Source: Haloparvum alkalitolerans (GTDB taxonomy: Archaea; Halobacteriota; Halobacteria; Halobacteriales; Haloferacaceae). Taken from it: DNA of 64,000 nucleotides. The position numbers and the translations under genes were made by a program. The notes below the pieces were generated by a model that did not search any database, was not told where the DNA came from, and worked only from the letters and a program-made list of their open reading frames with translations. Below are positions 1 to 8,982 of this stretch, piece by piece. Location: contig NZ_JBNLIA010000001.1 of assembly GCF_050122995.1 (NCBI RefSeq), positions 186,001 through 250,000 of the forward strand, given 5' to 3'. The first letter of the stretch is position 1, and the number at the start of each line of letters is the position of its first letter.

Positions 1-1
1 C

Positions 2-832
2 CTGCTCGCGGACTGTGGCGTTCGGGGCGGCCACCTGCTCGTCGACGACACGATGTGGGCGACGTTCACGCAGGACCTCCGCGCGGCGGCGCCCGCGGCG
101 TCGTTCGGCCTCGCCAGCGAGGTGCTCTCGGAGCTGCGGGTCCGGAAGGACGCGGCCGAGCTGGACGCCATGCGCCGCGCGGCCGCGGTCGCGGACGCCG
201 TCGTCGGCGACCTTCGGGACCTCGGCCCGGACGCGGTCGGGATGACGGAGGCGGAGCTTTCGGCGTTCATCGAGGACCGGCTCACCGAGCGGGGCGGGAG
301 CGGCACCTCCTTCGAGACGATCGTCGGCTCGGGACCGAACGGCGCCAAGCCGCACCACGGCCACGGCGACCGCGAGATCCGCGCCGGCGAGCCGATCGTC
401 CTCGACTTCGGTACGCGCGTCGACGGCTACCCCTCCGACCAGACCCGGACGCTCGTCTTCGACGGCGAGCCCCCGGCGAGATACCGCGAGGTCCACGAGG
501 TCGTTCGCGAGGCCCAGCAGGCCGGCGTCGCGGCCGTCGGCCCGGGCGTCCCCGCCGAGGCGGTCGACGCGGCTGCCCGCGAGGTCATCGAGGCAGCGGG
601 CTACGGCGATGCGTTCGTCCACCGAACCGGCCACGGCGTCGGCCTCGACGTTCACGAGGAACCGTACGCGGTGGCCGGCAACGAGCGCGAGCTGGAGCCC
701 GGGATGGTGCTCTCCGTCGAGCCCGGGATCTACCTGCCCGACGAGTTTGGCGTCCGCATCGAGGACCTGGTCGTCGTGACCGAGGACGGGTGCGAGCGTT
801 TGAACGACACCGACCGCGACTGGCGGTGCTGA
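2..832 (+). CDS. Xaa-Pro dipeptidase/aminopeptidase, M24 family (5' end outside window)
   Basis: Metallopeptidase of the pita-bread (M24) fold that removes residues next to proline; cytosolic. The reading frame is open from base 2, so the start codon and most of the N-terminal creatinase-like domain lie upstream of the window. The catalytic domain is complete: LDFGTRVDGYPSDQTRT carries the two metal-ligand aspartates, HRTGHGVGLDVHEEPY the ligand histidine, SVEPGIYLP and GVRIEDLVVV the two glutamates. A complete paralogue lies at 31091-32272. The gene is followed by a 1-kb gene-free repeat region. Family assignment is secure; the exact substrate is not known. It is incomplete only because of the window edge, not a pseudogene. 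Confidence 0.93.
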   Translation: MLADCGVRGGHLLVDDTMWATFTQDLRAAAPAASFGLASEVLSELRVRKDAAELDAMRRAAAVADAVVGDLRDLGPDAVGMTEAELSAFIEDRLTERGGSGTSFETIVGSGPNGAKPHHGHGDREIRAGEPIVLDFGTRVDGYPSDQTRTLVFDGEPPARYREVHEVVREAQQAGVAAVGPGVPAEAVDAAAREVIEAAGYGDAFVHRTGHGVGLDVHEEPYAVAGNERELEPGMVLSVEPGIYLPDEFGVRIEDLVVVTEDGCERLNDTDRDWRC

Positions 833-875
833 TCGCGATGGATGCGGTTGGACGGTCGAGACAACCCTCGCTACT

Positions 876-1265
876 ACTGATCTGGATCTGTCTCCGCTGT
901 TCCTGCTGATCTGGACAGTAACGCCCAGAAAGCCCCAGCCGGCTCGACCGGCCGCGACACGCGCTGCGCTCCTCGCTCCCCGCACAGCTCGCTGCGGTGC
1001 TTACGGTGCCGGGGCCGGATCGAGCCGGCTGCCCCTTTCAGTCCCACCGCGACCGCACCGCACAGCAGCCTCACGCCTCCCCAGCCTCGGCCACGGGCCG
1101 GGCGCAGAACCGCAACGCACCGCAGTGCGCCCGGCCCGCGGCCTCCACCGAAAATCGGAGATTTTCGAGCAGCCAGCGTGCAGTAGCGCGCTGGCGACCT
1201 CGCGCGGTCGCGGCGGCGCGCGCCGACCGCACACCCCCGCCACAGCACTGCGACCGCACCGCCGG
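876..1265 (-). repeat. Structured intergenic repeat element, copy A
   Basis: No credible gene lies here; the long frames are arginine-rich and mutually overlapping. Read on the minus strand, the order is: a GC-rich block; a perfect 8-bp hairpin CGAAAATC/GATTTTCG (1149-1167); a perfect 13-bp inverted repeat (1094-1106 with 1126-1138); the block GAGGCTGGGGAGGCGTGAGGC apart from a few bases (1068-1088); GGGACTGAAAGGGGC (1031-1045); a 12-bp inverted repeat (936-947 with 1020-1031) extended by 6 bp past one bulged base; and GGGGCTTTCTGGG (924-936). CCAGATCAG-type words follow. The same order is found at 39110-39510 and, shortened, at 1370-1700. Boundaries are approximate. Confidence 0.75.
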
Positions 1266-1369
1266 TGGATGAACGTTTTTTGCGGCTCCCGAAGAACTCC
1301 CGCCGTGAGTGCAGCCCAACTTCGCCGGTTGCGGCGCGTCGCTTCGCCGGCTGTCCTACACTTGGCGCG

Positions 1370-1700
1370 CGCGACTTGACGCGCGCGAGGGAAGCCCGAC
1401 CGCGGCCGGAGCACCGCGGAGGCCGCGGTCGGCTGAGGCTGGGGAGGCGTGAGGCCACGCTCAAGGCGACAGCCGGTGTGGCAAATCACCGAGCAACCGG
1501 CTACGACGACCAACTCCACGAGCTAGGCCCTGGCGGACTGAAAGGGCGAGGCCGGCCGCGGTCGAGGGCTTTCTGGGTGTTGGCACCAAGCACAGCAGGA
1601 TGCTCGACTGATCCGGAAAAAGCGTAGAGCGAGCGGTCGAGGGACTTCTGACTGGTGACGGCAAGCACAGCAGGTCGCTTGCAGACAGAAAACCCGACGC
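1370..1700 (+). repeat. Structured intergenic repeat element, copy B (short form)
   Basis: Inverted relative to copy A, with about 100 unmatched bases between them (1266-1369). Elements in order: CGCGCGAGGG (1381-1391); a perfect 12-bp inverted repeat (1396-1407 with 1421-1432, 13-base loop); the shared block starting GAGGCTGGGGAGG (1435-1455); GGACTGAAAGGG (1535-1546); and GGGCTTTCTGGG (1566-1577). The last two are only about 20 bases apart, whereas roughly 90 bases separate them in copies A and C, so the long stem of the other copies is missing. The 3' part carries two related units with the words AAGCACAGCAGG (near 1588 and 1664). It lies upstream of the acd promoter. No gene is supported in 833-1897. 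Confidence 0.7.
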
Positions 1701-1866
1701 TGTGCAGTCGATCGAGGTCTCCGTCGTGCACTCACACTGAGCGGAACGAGACACCGCCCACCTCGGACCACGCCGCCTCTGGAGTATCGATCCACATCTC
1801 CACCCTAACCTCGCATTAATACTGATCGATCGTGGGTGTATCAGCGATAGATCTCCGTGACACCGG

Positions 1867-1872
1867 GTTTAA
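1867..1872 (+). promoter_or_regulatory. TATA box of acd
   Basis: TTTAAA centred about 28 bases before the ATG at 1898, the normal haloarchaeal spacing for a leaderless mRNA. It lies inside the longer open frame that begins at 1832, and so argues for the downstream start. Confidence 0.6.
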
Positions 1873-1897
1873 ACCGCCGCCCGACGAACGTCGACCG

Positions 1898-4108
1898 ATG
1901 GGAACGCTCACAGACCTGTTCACGCCCGACCGGGTGGCGGTGGTGGGCGCGACCCCCCGAGAGGGGTCGATCGGTCGCGCGATCACCGAGAACCTGCTCG
2001 CCGACTTCGACGGCGAGACGGTCCCGGTCAACCCGAACTACGACGCGGTGCTGGGCGAACCGTGCGTGCCCGAGGTGGCCGACGCCGACGCGGACCTGGC
2101 CGTGGTCGTCGTCCCGCCGACGATCGTCCTCGACGCGGTGGAGGCCTGCGGCGAGGCCGGCGTGACGGACGTGGTCGTCATCACCGCCGGCTTCGGCGAG
2201 ACCGGCGGCGAGGGAGCCGCCCGCGAGAGCCGACTCGCGGAGTTGGCCGACGAGTACGACCTCAACGTCGTCGGGCCGAACTCGCTGGGGGTCATGTCCA
2301 CGCCGTCGGGAATGAACGCCACCTTCGGACCGGAGAACGCCCTCCCCGGCGGCCTCTCCTTCATGAGCCAGTCGGGCGCGTTCATCACCGCGGTGCTGGA
2401 CTGGGCCAACGACCAGGGGATCGGCTTCAAGGACGTGGTCTCGCTGGGCAACAAGGCGGTCCTCGACGAGACGGACTTCGTCGAGCACTGGGGCGACGAC
2501 GAGGAGACGGACGTGATCATCGGCTACCTCGAGGGGATCGAGGACGGCCGCGCGTTCATCGACGCCGCGCGCGAGGCGACCGCGGACACGCCGGTCGTGC
2601 TGGTCAAGTCCGGCCGGACGAGCGCGGGCGCGCAGGCCGCCTCCTCGCACACCGGGACGCTCGCGGGCTCCGAGAAGGCCTACGAGGCCGGCCTCGACCA
2701 GGCGGGCGTCCTCCGCGCGGAGTCGACCGAGGAACTGTTCGACGCCGCCGGGATCCTCGGCAGCCAGCCGCTGCCCGAGACCGACCGAGTCGCGGTGATC
2801 ACCAACGCCGGCGGCCCCGGCGTGATGGCGACGGACGCGGTCGGCGACGCCGAGCTGGAGATGGCCTCCTTCTCCGCGAAGACGACCGAGCGCCTCCGCG
2901 AGGCGATGCCCGAGGAGGCGAACGTCCACAACCCGGTCGACGTGATCGGCGACGCGGACCTCGACCGCTTCCGCGAGGCGATCGAGATCGTCCTCGACGA
3001 CGAGAACGTCGGCGCCGCGCTGGTGCTGTCCGCGCCGACCGCGGTGCTCTCCTTCGACGACCTCGCGGAGAGCCTCGCGGAGCTACAGGCCGACGCCGCG
3101 GTCCCGGTCGCGGCCTGCCTGATGGGCGGCGACCGCACCCGCGAGCCCAAACGTCGCCTCCAGGAGGTCGGCGTCCCGTGCTACTTCGACCCGGCCAGAG
3201 CGGTCCGGAGCCTCGACGCGCTCGTCCGCTACCGGGAGATCAGCGAGCGCGAGTACGCGGAGCCGACGACCTACGACGTGGACCGCGAGCGCGCGCTCTC
3301 GGTCCTCCAGCGCGTCCGGGAGCGGGACGACAACCGCCTCGGCGTCGAGGCGATGGACCTGCTGGACGCGTACGGCATCCCGACGCCCGACGGCGAGATC
3401 GTCGACTCCCCGGAGGACGCGGAGATGGTCGCCGAGGAGATCGACGGCGACGCGGTCATGAAGATCGTCTCGCCGGACATCCTCCACAAGTCCGACATCG
3501 GCGGCGTGGCGGTCGGCGTGAGCGCGGCCGACGCCGCGGAGACCTACGAGACGCTGATCACCAGAGCGCGGAACTACCAGCCGGACGCGACCATCCTCGG
3601 TGTGCAGGTCCAGGAGATGGTCGACCTCGAGGACGGCGTCGAGACCATCGTCGGGATGAACCGCGACCCGCAGTTCGGGCCCCTGCTGATGTTCGGACTC
3701 GGCGGCATCTTCGTGGAGGTGATGGAGGACACCACCTTCCGTGTCGCGCCGGTCTCGGACCGGGAAGCCCGAACGATGACCGAGGAGGTGCAGTCGGCGC
3801 CCCTGTTGCGCGGTGCTCGCGGCCGCGAGCCGGTGGACGTCGACGGCGTCGTGGAGACGATCGGTCGCCTCTCCCAGCTCGTCACCGACTTCCCGGCGAT
3901 CGTTGAACTGGACGTGAACCCCCTCGTAGCGCTCCCTGCGGCCGACGCGGGCGGCGACGCGGCCGGCGACGCGAGCGCCGCCGCTGAGGGCGAACCGACC
4001 GACGGCGGTGCGGACGGAGCGACCGGTCCGGACGACGGCGACCGCGGCGTCGCCGCCGTCGACGTTAGACTTACCGTCGACCCCGCGGAACTCCCCGACA
4101 ATGACTGA
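1898..4108 (+). CDS. acd: Acetate--CoA ligase (ADP-forming), fused alpha-beta form
   Basis: Converts acetyl-CoA (or another acyl-CoA) + ADP + Pi into acid + CoA + ATP, the main archaeal route to acetate and substrate-level ATP. Length is 736 residues. Order of domains: CoA-binding domain (from about residue 8, VAVVGATPREGSIG), succinyl-CoA-ligase-like domain with the phosphohistidine region SSHTGTLAGS (His about 251), then a C-terminal ATP-grasp domain (MKIVSPDILHKSDIGGVAVG, GLGGIFVEV). Residues from about 685 form an alanine/glycine/acidic insert, probably disordered. The ATG at 1898 is preferred over 1832 because of a TATA box at 1867-1872. The stop overlaps the next start by 8 bases, so the two genes form an operon. 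Confidence 0.92.
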   Translation: MGTLTDLFTPDRVAVVGATPREGSIGRAITENLLADFDGETVPVNPNYDAVLGEPCVPEVADADADLAVVVVPPTIVLDAVEACGEAGVTDVVVITAGFGETGGEGAARESRLAELADEYDLNVVGPNSLGVMSTPSGMNATFGPENALPGGLSFMSQSGAFITAVLDWANDQGIGFKDVVSLGNKAVLDETDFVEHWGDDEETDVIIGYLEGIEDGRAFIDAAREATADTPVVLVKSGRTSAGAQAASSHTGTLAGSEKAYEAGLDQAGVLRAESTEELFDAAGILGSQPLPETDRVAVITNAGGPGVMATDAVGDAELEMASFSAKTTERLREAMPEEANVHNPVDVIGDADLDRFREAIEIVLDDENVGAALVLSAPTAVLSFDDLAESLAELQADAAVPVAACLMGGDRTREPKRRLQEVGVPCYFDPARAVRSLDALVRYREISEREYAEPTTYDVDRERALSVLQRVRERDDNRLGVEAMDLLDAYGIPTPDGEIVDSPEDAEMVAEEIDGDAVMKIVSPDILHKSDIGGVAVGVSAADAAETYETLITRARNYQPDATILGVQVQEMVDLEDGVETIVGMNRDPQFGPLLMFGLGGIFVEVMEDTTFRVAPVSDREARTMTEEVQSAPLLRGARGREPVDVDGVVETIGRLSQLVTDFPAIVELDVNPLVALPAADAGGDAAGDASAAAEGEPTDGGADGATGPDDGDRGVAAVDVRLTVDPAELPDND

Positions 4109-5159
4109 CACGACCCTCGTCACCTCGACCGGCGACGGCACCGGCAAGACGGCCATCACGCTCGCGCTCGCTCGGCTGGCGAGCGACCGCGGCGCGACGG
4201 TCGGCTACATGAAACCGAAGGGCACCCGCCTTCAGTCGAGCGTCGGCAAGACGCTCGACCGCGACCCGATGCTCGCGCGCGAGGTGCTCGACCTCGACGC
4301 CGAGGTCCACGAGATGGAGCCGGTCGTCTACTCGCCGACGTTCGTGGAGGGCGCGGTGCGGGGTACCGAGGACCCCGGCGCGCTCCGCGACCGCGTCCGC
4401 GAATCGTTCGACGCCCTCGCGGCCGACGCGGACGCGATGTTCGTCGAGGGGGGCGGCCGGTGGACCACCGGCGGCGTCGTCGACCTCACCGACGCCGACG
4501 TGGCCGAACTGCTCGACGCGCGCGTCGTGCTCGTGACCGACTACGACGAGCCGGGGGACCTCGACGAGGTGCTGGCGGCGGCGGACGCGCTGGGCGACCG
4601 CCTCGCGGGCGTCGTGTTCAACCGCGTCGCCGACGCCGCCTTCGACGGGCTGGAGGCGGACGCCGTCCCGTTCCTCGAGGGGCGGGGCGTCCCCGTGCTG
4701 GGCGTCCTCCCCCGCGTCCGCGAACTGGCCGGCGTGACGGTCGGCGACCTCGCGGACGAGCTCGGCGCCGAGGTGCTCACCGACGCCCCGACCGACGGCT
4801 TCGTCGAGCGCTTCCTCGTCGGCGCGATGAGCGGGGAGGAGGCGCTGCGCCACTTCCGACGCGCCCGCGACGCCGCCGTGATCACGGGCGGGGACCGCGC
4901 GGACGTCCAGACCGCGGCGCTCGACGCCTCCGGCGTCCGGTGTCTGGTGCTCACCGGCGGCCAGCGACCCTCCGGTGCGGTGCTCGGCAAGGCCGCAGAG
5001 GCGGGGGTCCCCGTCCTCGCGGTCAACGCCGACACCGCGACGACCATCGGGCGTGTGGAGTCGATCGTCCGGGGCGGCCGCACTCGGGACGAACGCACCG
5101 TGGAGACGATGGCCGACCTGCTGGCGGACCACGCGAACGTCGACGAGCTGGTGGGCTGA
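4101..5159 (+). CDS. P-loop NTPase with DRTGG domain (phosphotransacetylase N-terminal-like)
   Basis: 352 residues. The N-terminal part is a BioD-like P-loop domain with Walker A at G11-DGTGKT-17. The C-terminal part (about 215-325) matches the DRTGG domain found in front of bacterial phosphotransacetylases, but no catalytic phosphotransacetylase domain follows. It overlaps acd by 8 bases and is surely co-transcribed. The context suggests a regulatory or sensing role in acetyl-CoA/acetate metabolism, which is inference. The enzymatic activity is unknown. Confidence 0.82.
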   Translation: MTDTTLVTSTGDGTGKTAITLALARLASDRGATVGYMKPKGTRLQSSVGKTLDRDPMLAREVLDLDAEVHEMEPVVYSPTFVEGAVRGTEDPGALRDRVRESFDALAADADAMFVEGGGRWTTGGVVDLTDADVAELLDARVVLVTDYDEPGDLDEVLAAADALGDRLAGVVFNRVADAAFDGLEADAVPFLEGRGVPVLGVLPRVRELAGVTVGDLADELGAEVLTDAPTDGFVERFLVGAMSGEEALRHFRRARDAAVITGGDRADVQTAALDASGVRCLVLTGGQRPSGAVLGKAAEAGVPVLAVNADTATTIGRVESIVRGGRTRDERTVETMADLLADHANVDELVG

Positions 5160-5239
5160 CTCTCGGATCCTCATTTTCGCGTCGTCCCGCAGACGCGGAC
5201 CAGCGACTGTTATGTCGCTGGGGGAATACCTGTCGACCG

Positions 5240-7345
5240 ATGGACACGCGGCAGACGCTGCTCGCCGTCGGCGCGAGCGAGCGCACCCGGCTAATTCACG
5301 AGGGTCTTCGGACACGACACGGGTACCGCGTCGAGTCGGTGGGCGGCCCGAGTGAAGGGCCCGGACGCCCGGAACTGTCGGGCGCTGTGGCCGCGGCCGT
5401 GTCGACCGGGACCGCGTCGACCGAGGTCGTCGGCGCTCTCGTAGCGCCCGCCGCGGGCCGGGCGGGCGTGCGCGCGGTTCGCGACCGCGCCCCCGACCTC
5501 CCGGTCGTCGCACTCCACGAGGACCCGGGCGAGGTGGGCGCGACGCTCGCGGCCGGCGCGTCGCACGCGACCCGGCTCCCGAGCGGCGGGTCCTCGGACG
5601 CGGCCGACGGCCCTCCCGCGGCCGCTCTTCGTGACGCGGCGGACGAGGTCGCAGCTGCGTTCGACGCCCTCGCCGACGCACCCGGCACCGACACGGGAGA
5701 GGCGGACACGGCCGCCGTGCCGCGGGGCGAGGGATCGACGACGGCGTTCGAGAACGGCGCGTCGACCGCGTTCGACGAGTTCCTTCCGGCGGTGGCCGAC
5801 CGGCTGTCGGACCTGCTCTACGTCTACGAGCCGGACGGCACGATGCTGTCGTGGAACGACAGACTGGTCGCGGTGACGGGCTACGACCCGGACGAGATCG
5901 CCACGATGGAGCCGACGTCGTTCATCGCACCGGAGGACCGCGACCGCATCGCGACAGCGATCGGTCGGACGGTCGAGGCCGGCCGGACGCAGGCAACGGC
6001 CGATCTGCTGACCGCGGACGGCGAGCGGATCCCCTACGAGTTCACCGGGGCGGTACTGGAGACGGGCGACGACCGAACCGTGATCGCCGGGACCGGTCGG
6101 GACATCACCGAGCGGCGCCGTCGCGAGCGCGTGCTGGAACGGCAGGCCGACCGCCTCGAGACGCTCAACCACATCAACGCGGTGATCCGCGAGGTGAACG
6201 AGGCGCTCGTCCGGACCGAGACGCGCGAAGGCATCGAGACCGCAGTCTGCGAGCGACTGGCCGACGCCGAGCCGTACCGGTTCGTCTGGATCGGCGAGTT
6301 CGACCACGGCGGGAACGGCGTCGTCCCGCGCTCGCACGCCGGCGAGGGAGGGGAGTACCTCGTGGAACGAGCGGACGCGCCCTCGGAGTGGGCGACCGCC
6401 GCGGCGGCCATGCGCGACGGCGAGGTGAAGGTCGTCGATCGGATGACCGCCGACGCGGAGAACGCGGCGCGACCCGCTGAGGCCGTCGAACACGGCCACC
6501 ACTCCGCCGCGGGGATCCCGCTCAGGTACCGCGGTCGCACGTACGGCGTTCTCTGCGTGTACGCACCGCGACCGGGCGCCTTCGACGACCGCGAGCGCTC
6601 CGTGCTCCGAGAGCTCGGCGAGACCATCGGGTACGCGATCAGCGCCGCGGAGCGGCGTCACGCGCTACTCACCGACGCAGTCACCGAAGTCGAGCTCGCG
6701 CTCGAGGCCCCGGGAGCGACGTACGTGGACGCCTCTGCGGCGATCGACGCCGCCGTGCGGCTGGACGGGGTCGTCGAGAGGGACGGCGGGCTCGTCGAGT
6801 TCCTCCGAGTCCCGGCCGACCGCGTCGGAGACCTCCGGTCCCACGCCGCCGAAGCGGGCGTCGCGGTCACGCCGGTTGCGGAGCGCGGCGACGAGGGCGT
6901 CGTGCGGGTCCGCGTGGACGACCGCTCACTGGCGGCCCTCGTCGCCGACTACGGCGGCACGCTCACGGGGGGGACCGCCGAGTCGGGTCGCGGGTCGGCG
7001 ACCGTGGCCCTGCCGACCGGGACGAGCGCTCGGGGCCTCATCGACCGGATCGACGAGGCGTACGGCGGCCGGGTCTCACTCCGCGCCCAGCGGGAGGGCG
7101 AACCGGTCGGCGTCTCGGGGCTGCGGTTCCGGGAGGGGCTCGACGAGTCGCTGACCGCACGCCAGCGGGAGGCTGTCGAGACCTCCCATCACGCCGGCTT
7201 CTTCGAGTGGCCCCGCGTGTCGACCGCCGAGGAGGTCGCGGACCTGCTCGACATCGCGGCGCCGACGTTTCACGAGCACCTCCGGCACGCACAGCGAAAG
7301 CTCGTCGCCGCCTACCTGGAGAGCGACGGAACCCAAACATCGTAG
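5240..7345 (+). CDS. Bat-type regulator: degenerate receiver, PAS, GAF, HTH_10
   Basis: 701-residue cytosolic sensor-regulator of the bacterio-opsin activator class. Domains: a receiver-like fold at 1-130, a PAS domain at about 185-305 (LYVYEPDGTMLSWNDRL), GAF at about 310-475, the Bat-associated GAF/HTH linker domain at about 480-630, and the HTH_10 DNA-binding domain at 638-692 (LTARQREAV, AAPTFHEHLRHAQRK). Where a receiver should carry its phospho-accepting aspartate the sequence reads VVGALVAPAAG, so phosphorylation is unlikely. TTATGTC at 5209-5215 is spaced correctly as a TATA-like box for the ATG at 5240. Target genes cannot be inferred; no opsin gene is in the window. Confidence 0.88.
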   Translation: MDTRQTLLAVGASERTRLIHEGLRTRHGYRVESVGGPSEGPGRPELSGAVAAAVSTGTASTEVVGALVAPAAGRAGVRAVRDRAPDLPVVALHEDPGEVGATLAAGASHATRLPSGGSSDAADGPPAAALRDAADEVAAAFDALADAPGTDTGEADTAAVPRGEGSTTAFENGASTAFDEFLPAVADRLSDLLYVYEPDGTMLSWNDRLVAVTGYDPDEIATMEPTSFIAPEDRDRIATAIGRTVEAGRTQATADLLTADGERIPYEFTGAVLETGDDRTVIAGTGRDITERRRRERVLERQADRLETLNHINAVIREVNEALVRTETREGIETAVCERLADAEPYRFVWIGEFDHGGNGVVPRSHAGEGGEYLVERADAPSEWATAAAAMRDGEVKVVDRMTADAENAARPAEAVEHGHHSAAGIPLRYRGRTYGVLCVYAPRPGAFDDRERSVLRELGETIGYAISAAERRHALLTDAVTEVELALEAPGATYVDASAAIDAAVRLDGVVERDGGLVEFLRVPADRVGDLRSHAAEAGVAVTPVAERGDEGVVRVRVDDRSLAALVADYGGTLTGGTAESGRGSATVALPTGTSARGLIDRIDEAYGGRVSLRAQREGEPVGVSGLRFREGLDESLTARQREAVETSHHAGFFEWPRVSTAEEVADLLDIAAPTFHEHLRHAQRKLVAAYLESDGTQTS

Positions 7346-7417
7346 GGTCGGCTCTTATTCGTGGTCCCCTCTACTGTGGTTCCGAGGGCGGTCGTCAGAG
7401 GCACCCTCCTCCGCGCC

Positions 7418-7440
7418 GGACACCGGCGTCGTCGGTGTCC
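7418..7440. terminator. Hairpin between convergent genes
   Basis: Perfect 8-bp inverted repeat GGACACCG/CGGTGTCC with a 7-base loop, in the 113-base gap between two convergent genes (stops at 7345 and 7459). A bidirectional transcript end is possible, but no T-run follows on either strand. Confidence 0.35.
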
Positions 7441-7458
7441 ACGGGTCGTTCCCGGCTC

Positions 7459-8391
7459 TCAGACGCCGTCGAGCGTCGACAGCGCCGCGGCGACCGTACG
7501 TCTCCCGTCGTCGTCGAGCGTCGAGAGCGGCGGCCGGACCGCGTCGTCCTCGAGGACGCCGCGATCGACGAGGGCGGCCTTCGTCGCGGGCGCGAACCCC
7601 CCGTCGAGGCAGGCGTCGAACAGCGTGCCGACGGCCTCGTGGAGGGCGACGGCCCTGTCTCCGTCCGCGTTCTCCGCGGGCGCCTCCGGGGCGGTCGCGG
7701 CCGCGTAGAGGTCGGCGAACGCCTCCGGAGCCACGTTCGAGAGTGCGTGGACCCCGCCGTCAGCGCCGACCCGCAGCGAGGGGTACAGCAGGTTGTCGAA
7801 CCCCTGCAACACCAGGAAGTCGTCGGGCGCCTCGCGCACCAGCCGGCAGAAGCTCCCGAAGTCGCCCGAGGAGTCCTTCAGCCCGACGACGTTCGGGTGC
7901 TCCGCGAGCGAGAGCGCGGTCGGAGTCGGGATCGCCGTCCCGGTACAGGACGGGATGTCGTAGAGGAACACCGGCAGCGTCGCCTCGTCGGCTACGGTTT
8001 CGAAGAACGACCGGAGGCCGTCCCCTCGGCTCGCCTCGGGTCCGCCGTTCGGCCCGTGGAAGTACGGCGGCGTGACGACGACCGCGTCCGCGCCCGCGTC
8101 GGCCGCCCGGTCGGCGTGCGCGAGCACGTCCGCGACCGCGGTGTCGGCGACGCCGGCCAGCACCGGTACGTCCGCCGGCGCGGCCGCGACCGCCGTCTCG
8201 ACGACCGCCGCGCGCTCCGCGTCCGCGAGGCTGGCGAACTCCCCGGTGGTGCCGTTCGGGAAGAGGCCGGCGACGCCGCCGGCGACCGCGTGCTCGACGA
8301 CCGCGGTCAGCGCGTCGTGGTCGACTGCACCGTTCGAGAAGGGAGTGACGAGCGGCGGGGTGACGCCGCGCAGTCGGTCGGTGAGTTCCAT
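7459..8391 (-). CDS. Dihydrodipicolinate synthase / KDG aldolase family protein
   Basis: 310-residue class I (Schiff-base) aldolase with a TIM barrel. Visible family marks: GTTGE (47-51), Tyr144 in LYDIP and the Schiff-base Lys172 in VGLKDSSGDFG. The family includes DapA (lysine synthesis) and 2-keto-3-deoxygluconate aldolases; no neighbour of either pathway is present, so the substrate is left open. The ATG at 8391 is chosen because the family fold begins at once (ELTDRLRGVTPPLVTPF) and the longer upstream frame is basic and unlike a protein. A weak TATA-like CGTTAGG lies about 27 bases upstream. Confidence 0.85.
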   Translation of the reverse strand: MELTDRLRGVTPPLVTPFSNGAVDHDALTAVVEHAVAGGVAGLFPNGTTGEFASLADAERAAVVETAVAAAPADVPVLAGVADTAVADVLAHADRAADAGADAVVVTPPYFHGPNGGPEASRGDGLRSFFETVADEATLPVFLYDIPSCTGTAIPTPTALSLAEHPNVVGLKDSSGDFGSFCRLVREAPDDFLVLQGFDNLLYPSLRVGADGGVHALSNVAPEAFADLYAAATAPEAPAENADGDRAVALHEAVGTLFDACLDGGFAPATKAALVDRGVLEDDAVRPPLSTLDDDGRRTVAAALSTLDGV

Positions 8392-8450
8392 GCCCTTCGA
8401 TCCGGTCACCGGCGCCCTAACGGTTTGCGTTGCGGTGAATGACGCTGCCC

Positions 8451-8933
8451 TCAGAGGTCGTAGCGGTCGACGACTTCCTCCAGCTGCTCGCGGCGCCCCT
8501 CGACCGCCTCCTCTCGGAGCGCCTCCTCGGCCGCCGTGGGACACTCCAGTTCCGGAACCGAGGCCGGCTCGCCTCGCTCGTCGAGCGCGACGAAGGTGAA
8601 GTAGGAGGTGGTCGTGCGCCGCTCGTCGCCGGTCCGCGGGTTCTCCGCGCGGACGTCGACTTTCACGTCGAGGCTGGTGTGTCCGGTGTTGAAGACGTAC
8701 CCCTCCACGACGGCGACCTCGCCCATCTCGATGGGCGTGATGAAGTCGACATGGTCCATCGAGGCGGTGACGACTTGGCGGCTCGCGAAGCGCATTCCGG
8801 CGATCGCGCCGCAGATGTCCATCCAGTGGAGCACGGCGCCCCCCAGCGCCCGCCCGAGGTTGTTCGTGTCGTTGGGCAACAGCAGCTCCGTCATCTCCGT
8901 GTGCGAGTCGGACAGCGTCGCGGAGTCGGCCAT
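8451..8933 (-). CDS. Acyl-CoA thioesterase, hotdog fold (YciA/BFIT type)
   Basis: 160 residues. Hydrolyses acyl-CoA to free acid and CoA in the cytosol. The signature region near residues 21-39 (PNDTNNLGRALGG then HWMD) is the single hotdog-domain motif with the catalytic Asn/Asp pair. The C-terminal third is a charged helix (AAEEALREEAVEGRREQLEEV) that may drive oligomerisation. Chain-length preference cannot be read from sequence. It lies in a run of minus-strand genes but 49 bases from its downstream-coordinate neighbour and is probably transcribed alone. Confidence 0.85.
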   Translation of the reverse strand: MADSATLSDSHTEMTELLLPNDTNNLGRALGGAVLHWMDICGAIAGMRFASRQVVTASMDHVDFITPIEMGEVAVVEGYVFNTGHTSLDVKVDVRAENPRTGDERRTTTSYFTFVALDERGEPASVPELECPTAAEEALREEAVEGRREQLEEVVDRYDL

Positions 8934-8982
8934 GGGCCTCCTCGGCGCGGCCGGGGCAAGAATGTGGGCGATCGCCGCGGAC

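Noticed and set aside
2..832. M24 peptidase as a truncated pseudogene
   Set aside because: The frame is intact to the natural stop with all metal ligands; it is cut only by the window edge.
874..1627. Several overlapping long frames on both strands in the gene-free region
   Set aside because: Arg/Ala/Pro-rich, overlap each other, no family resemblance, and they coincide with the structured repeat copies A and B.
8392..8544. Longer N-terminus of the DapA-family protein
   Set aside because: The added 51 residues overlap the thioesterase gene and are basic, Gly/Arg-rich.
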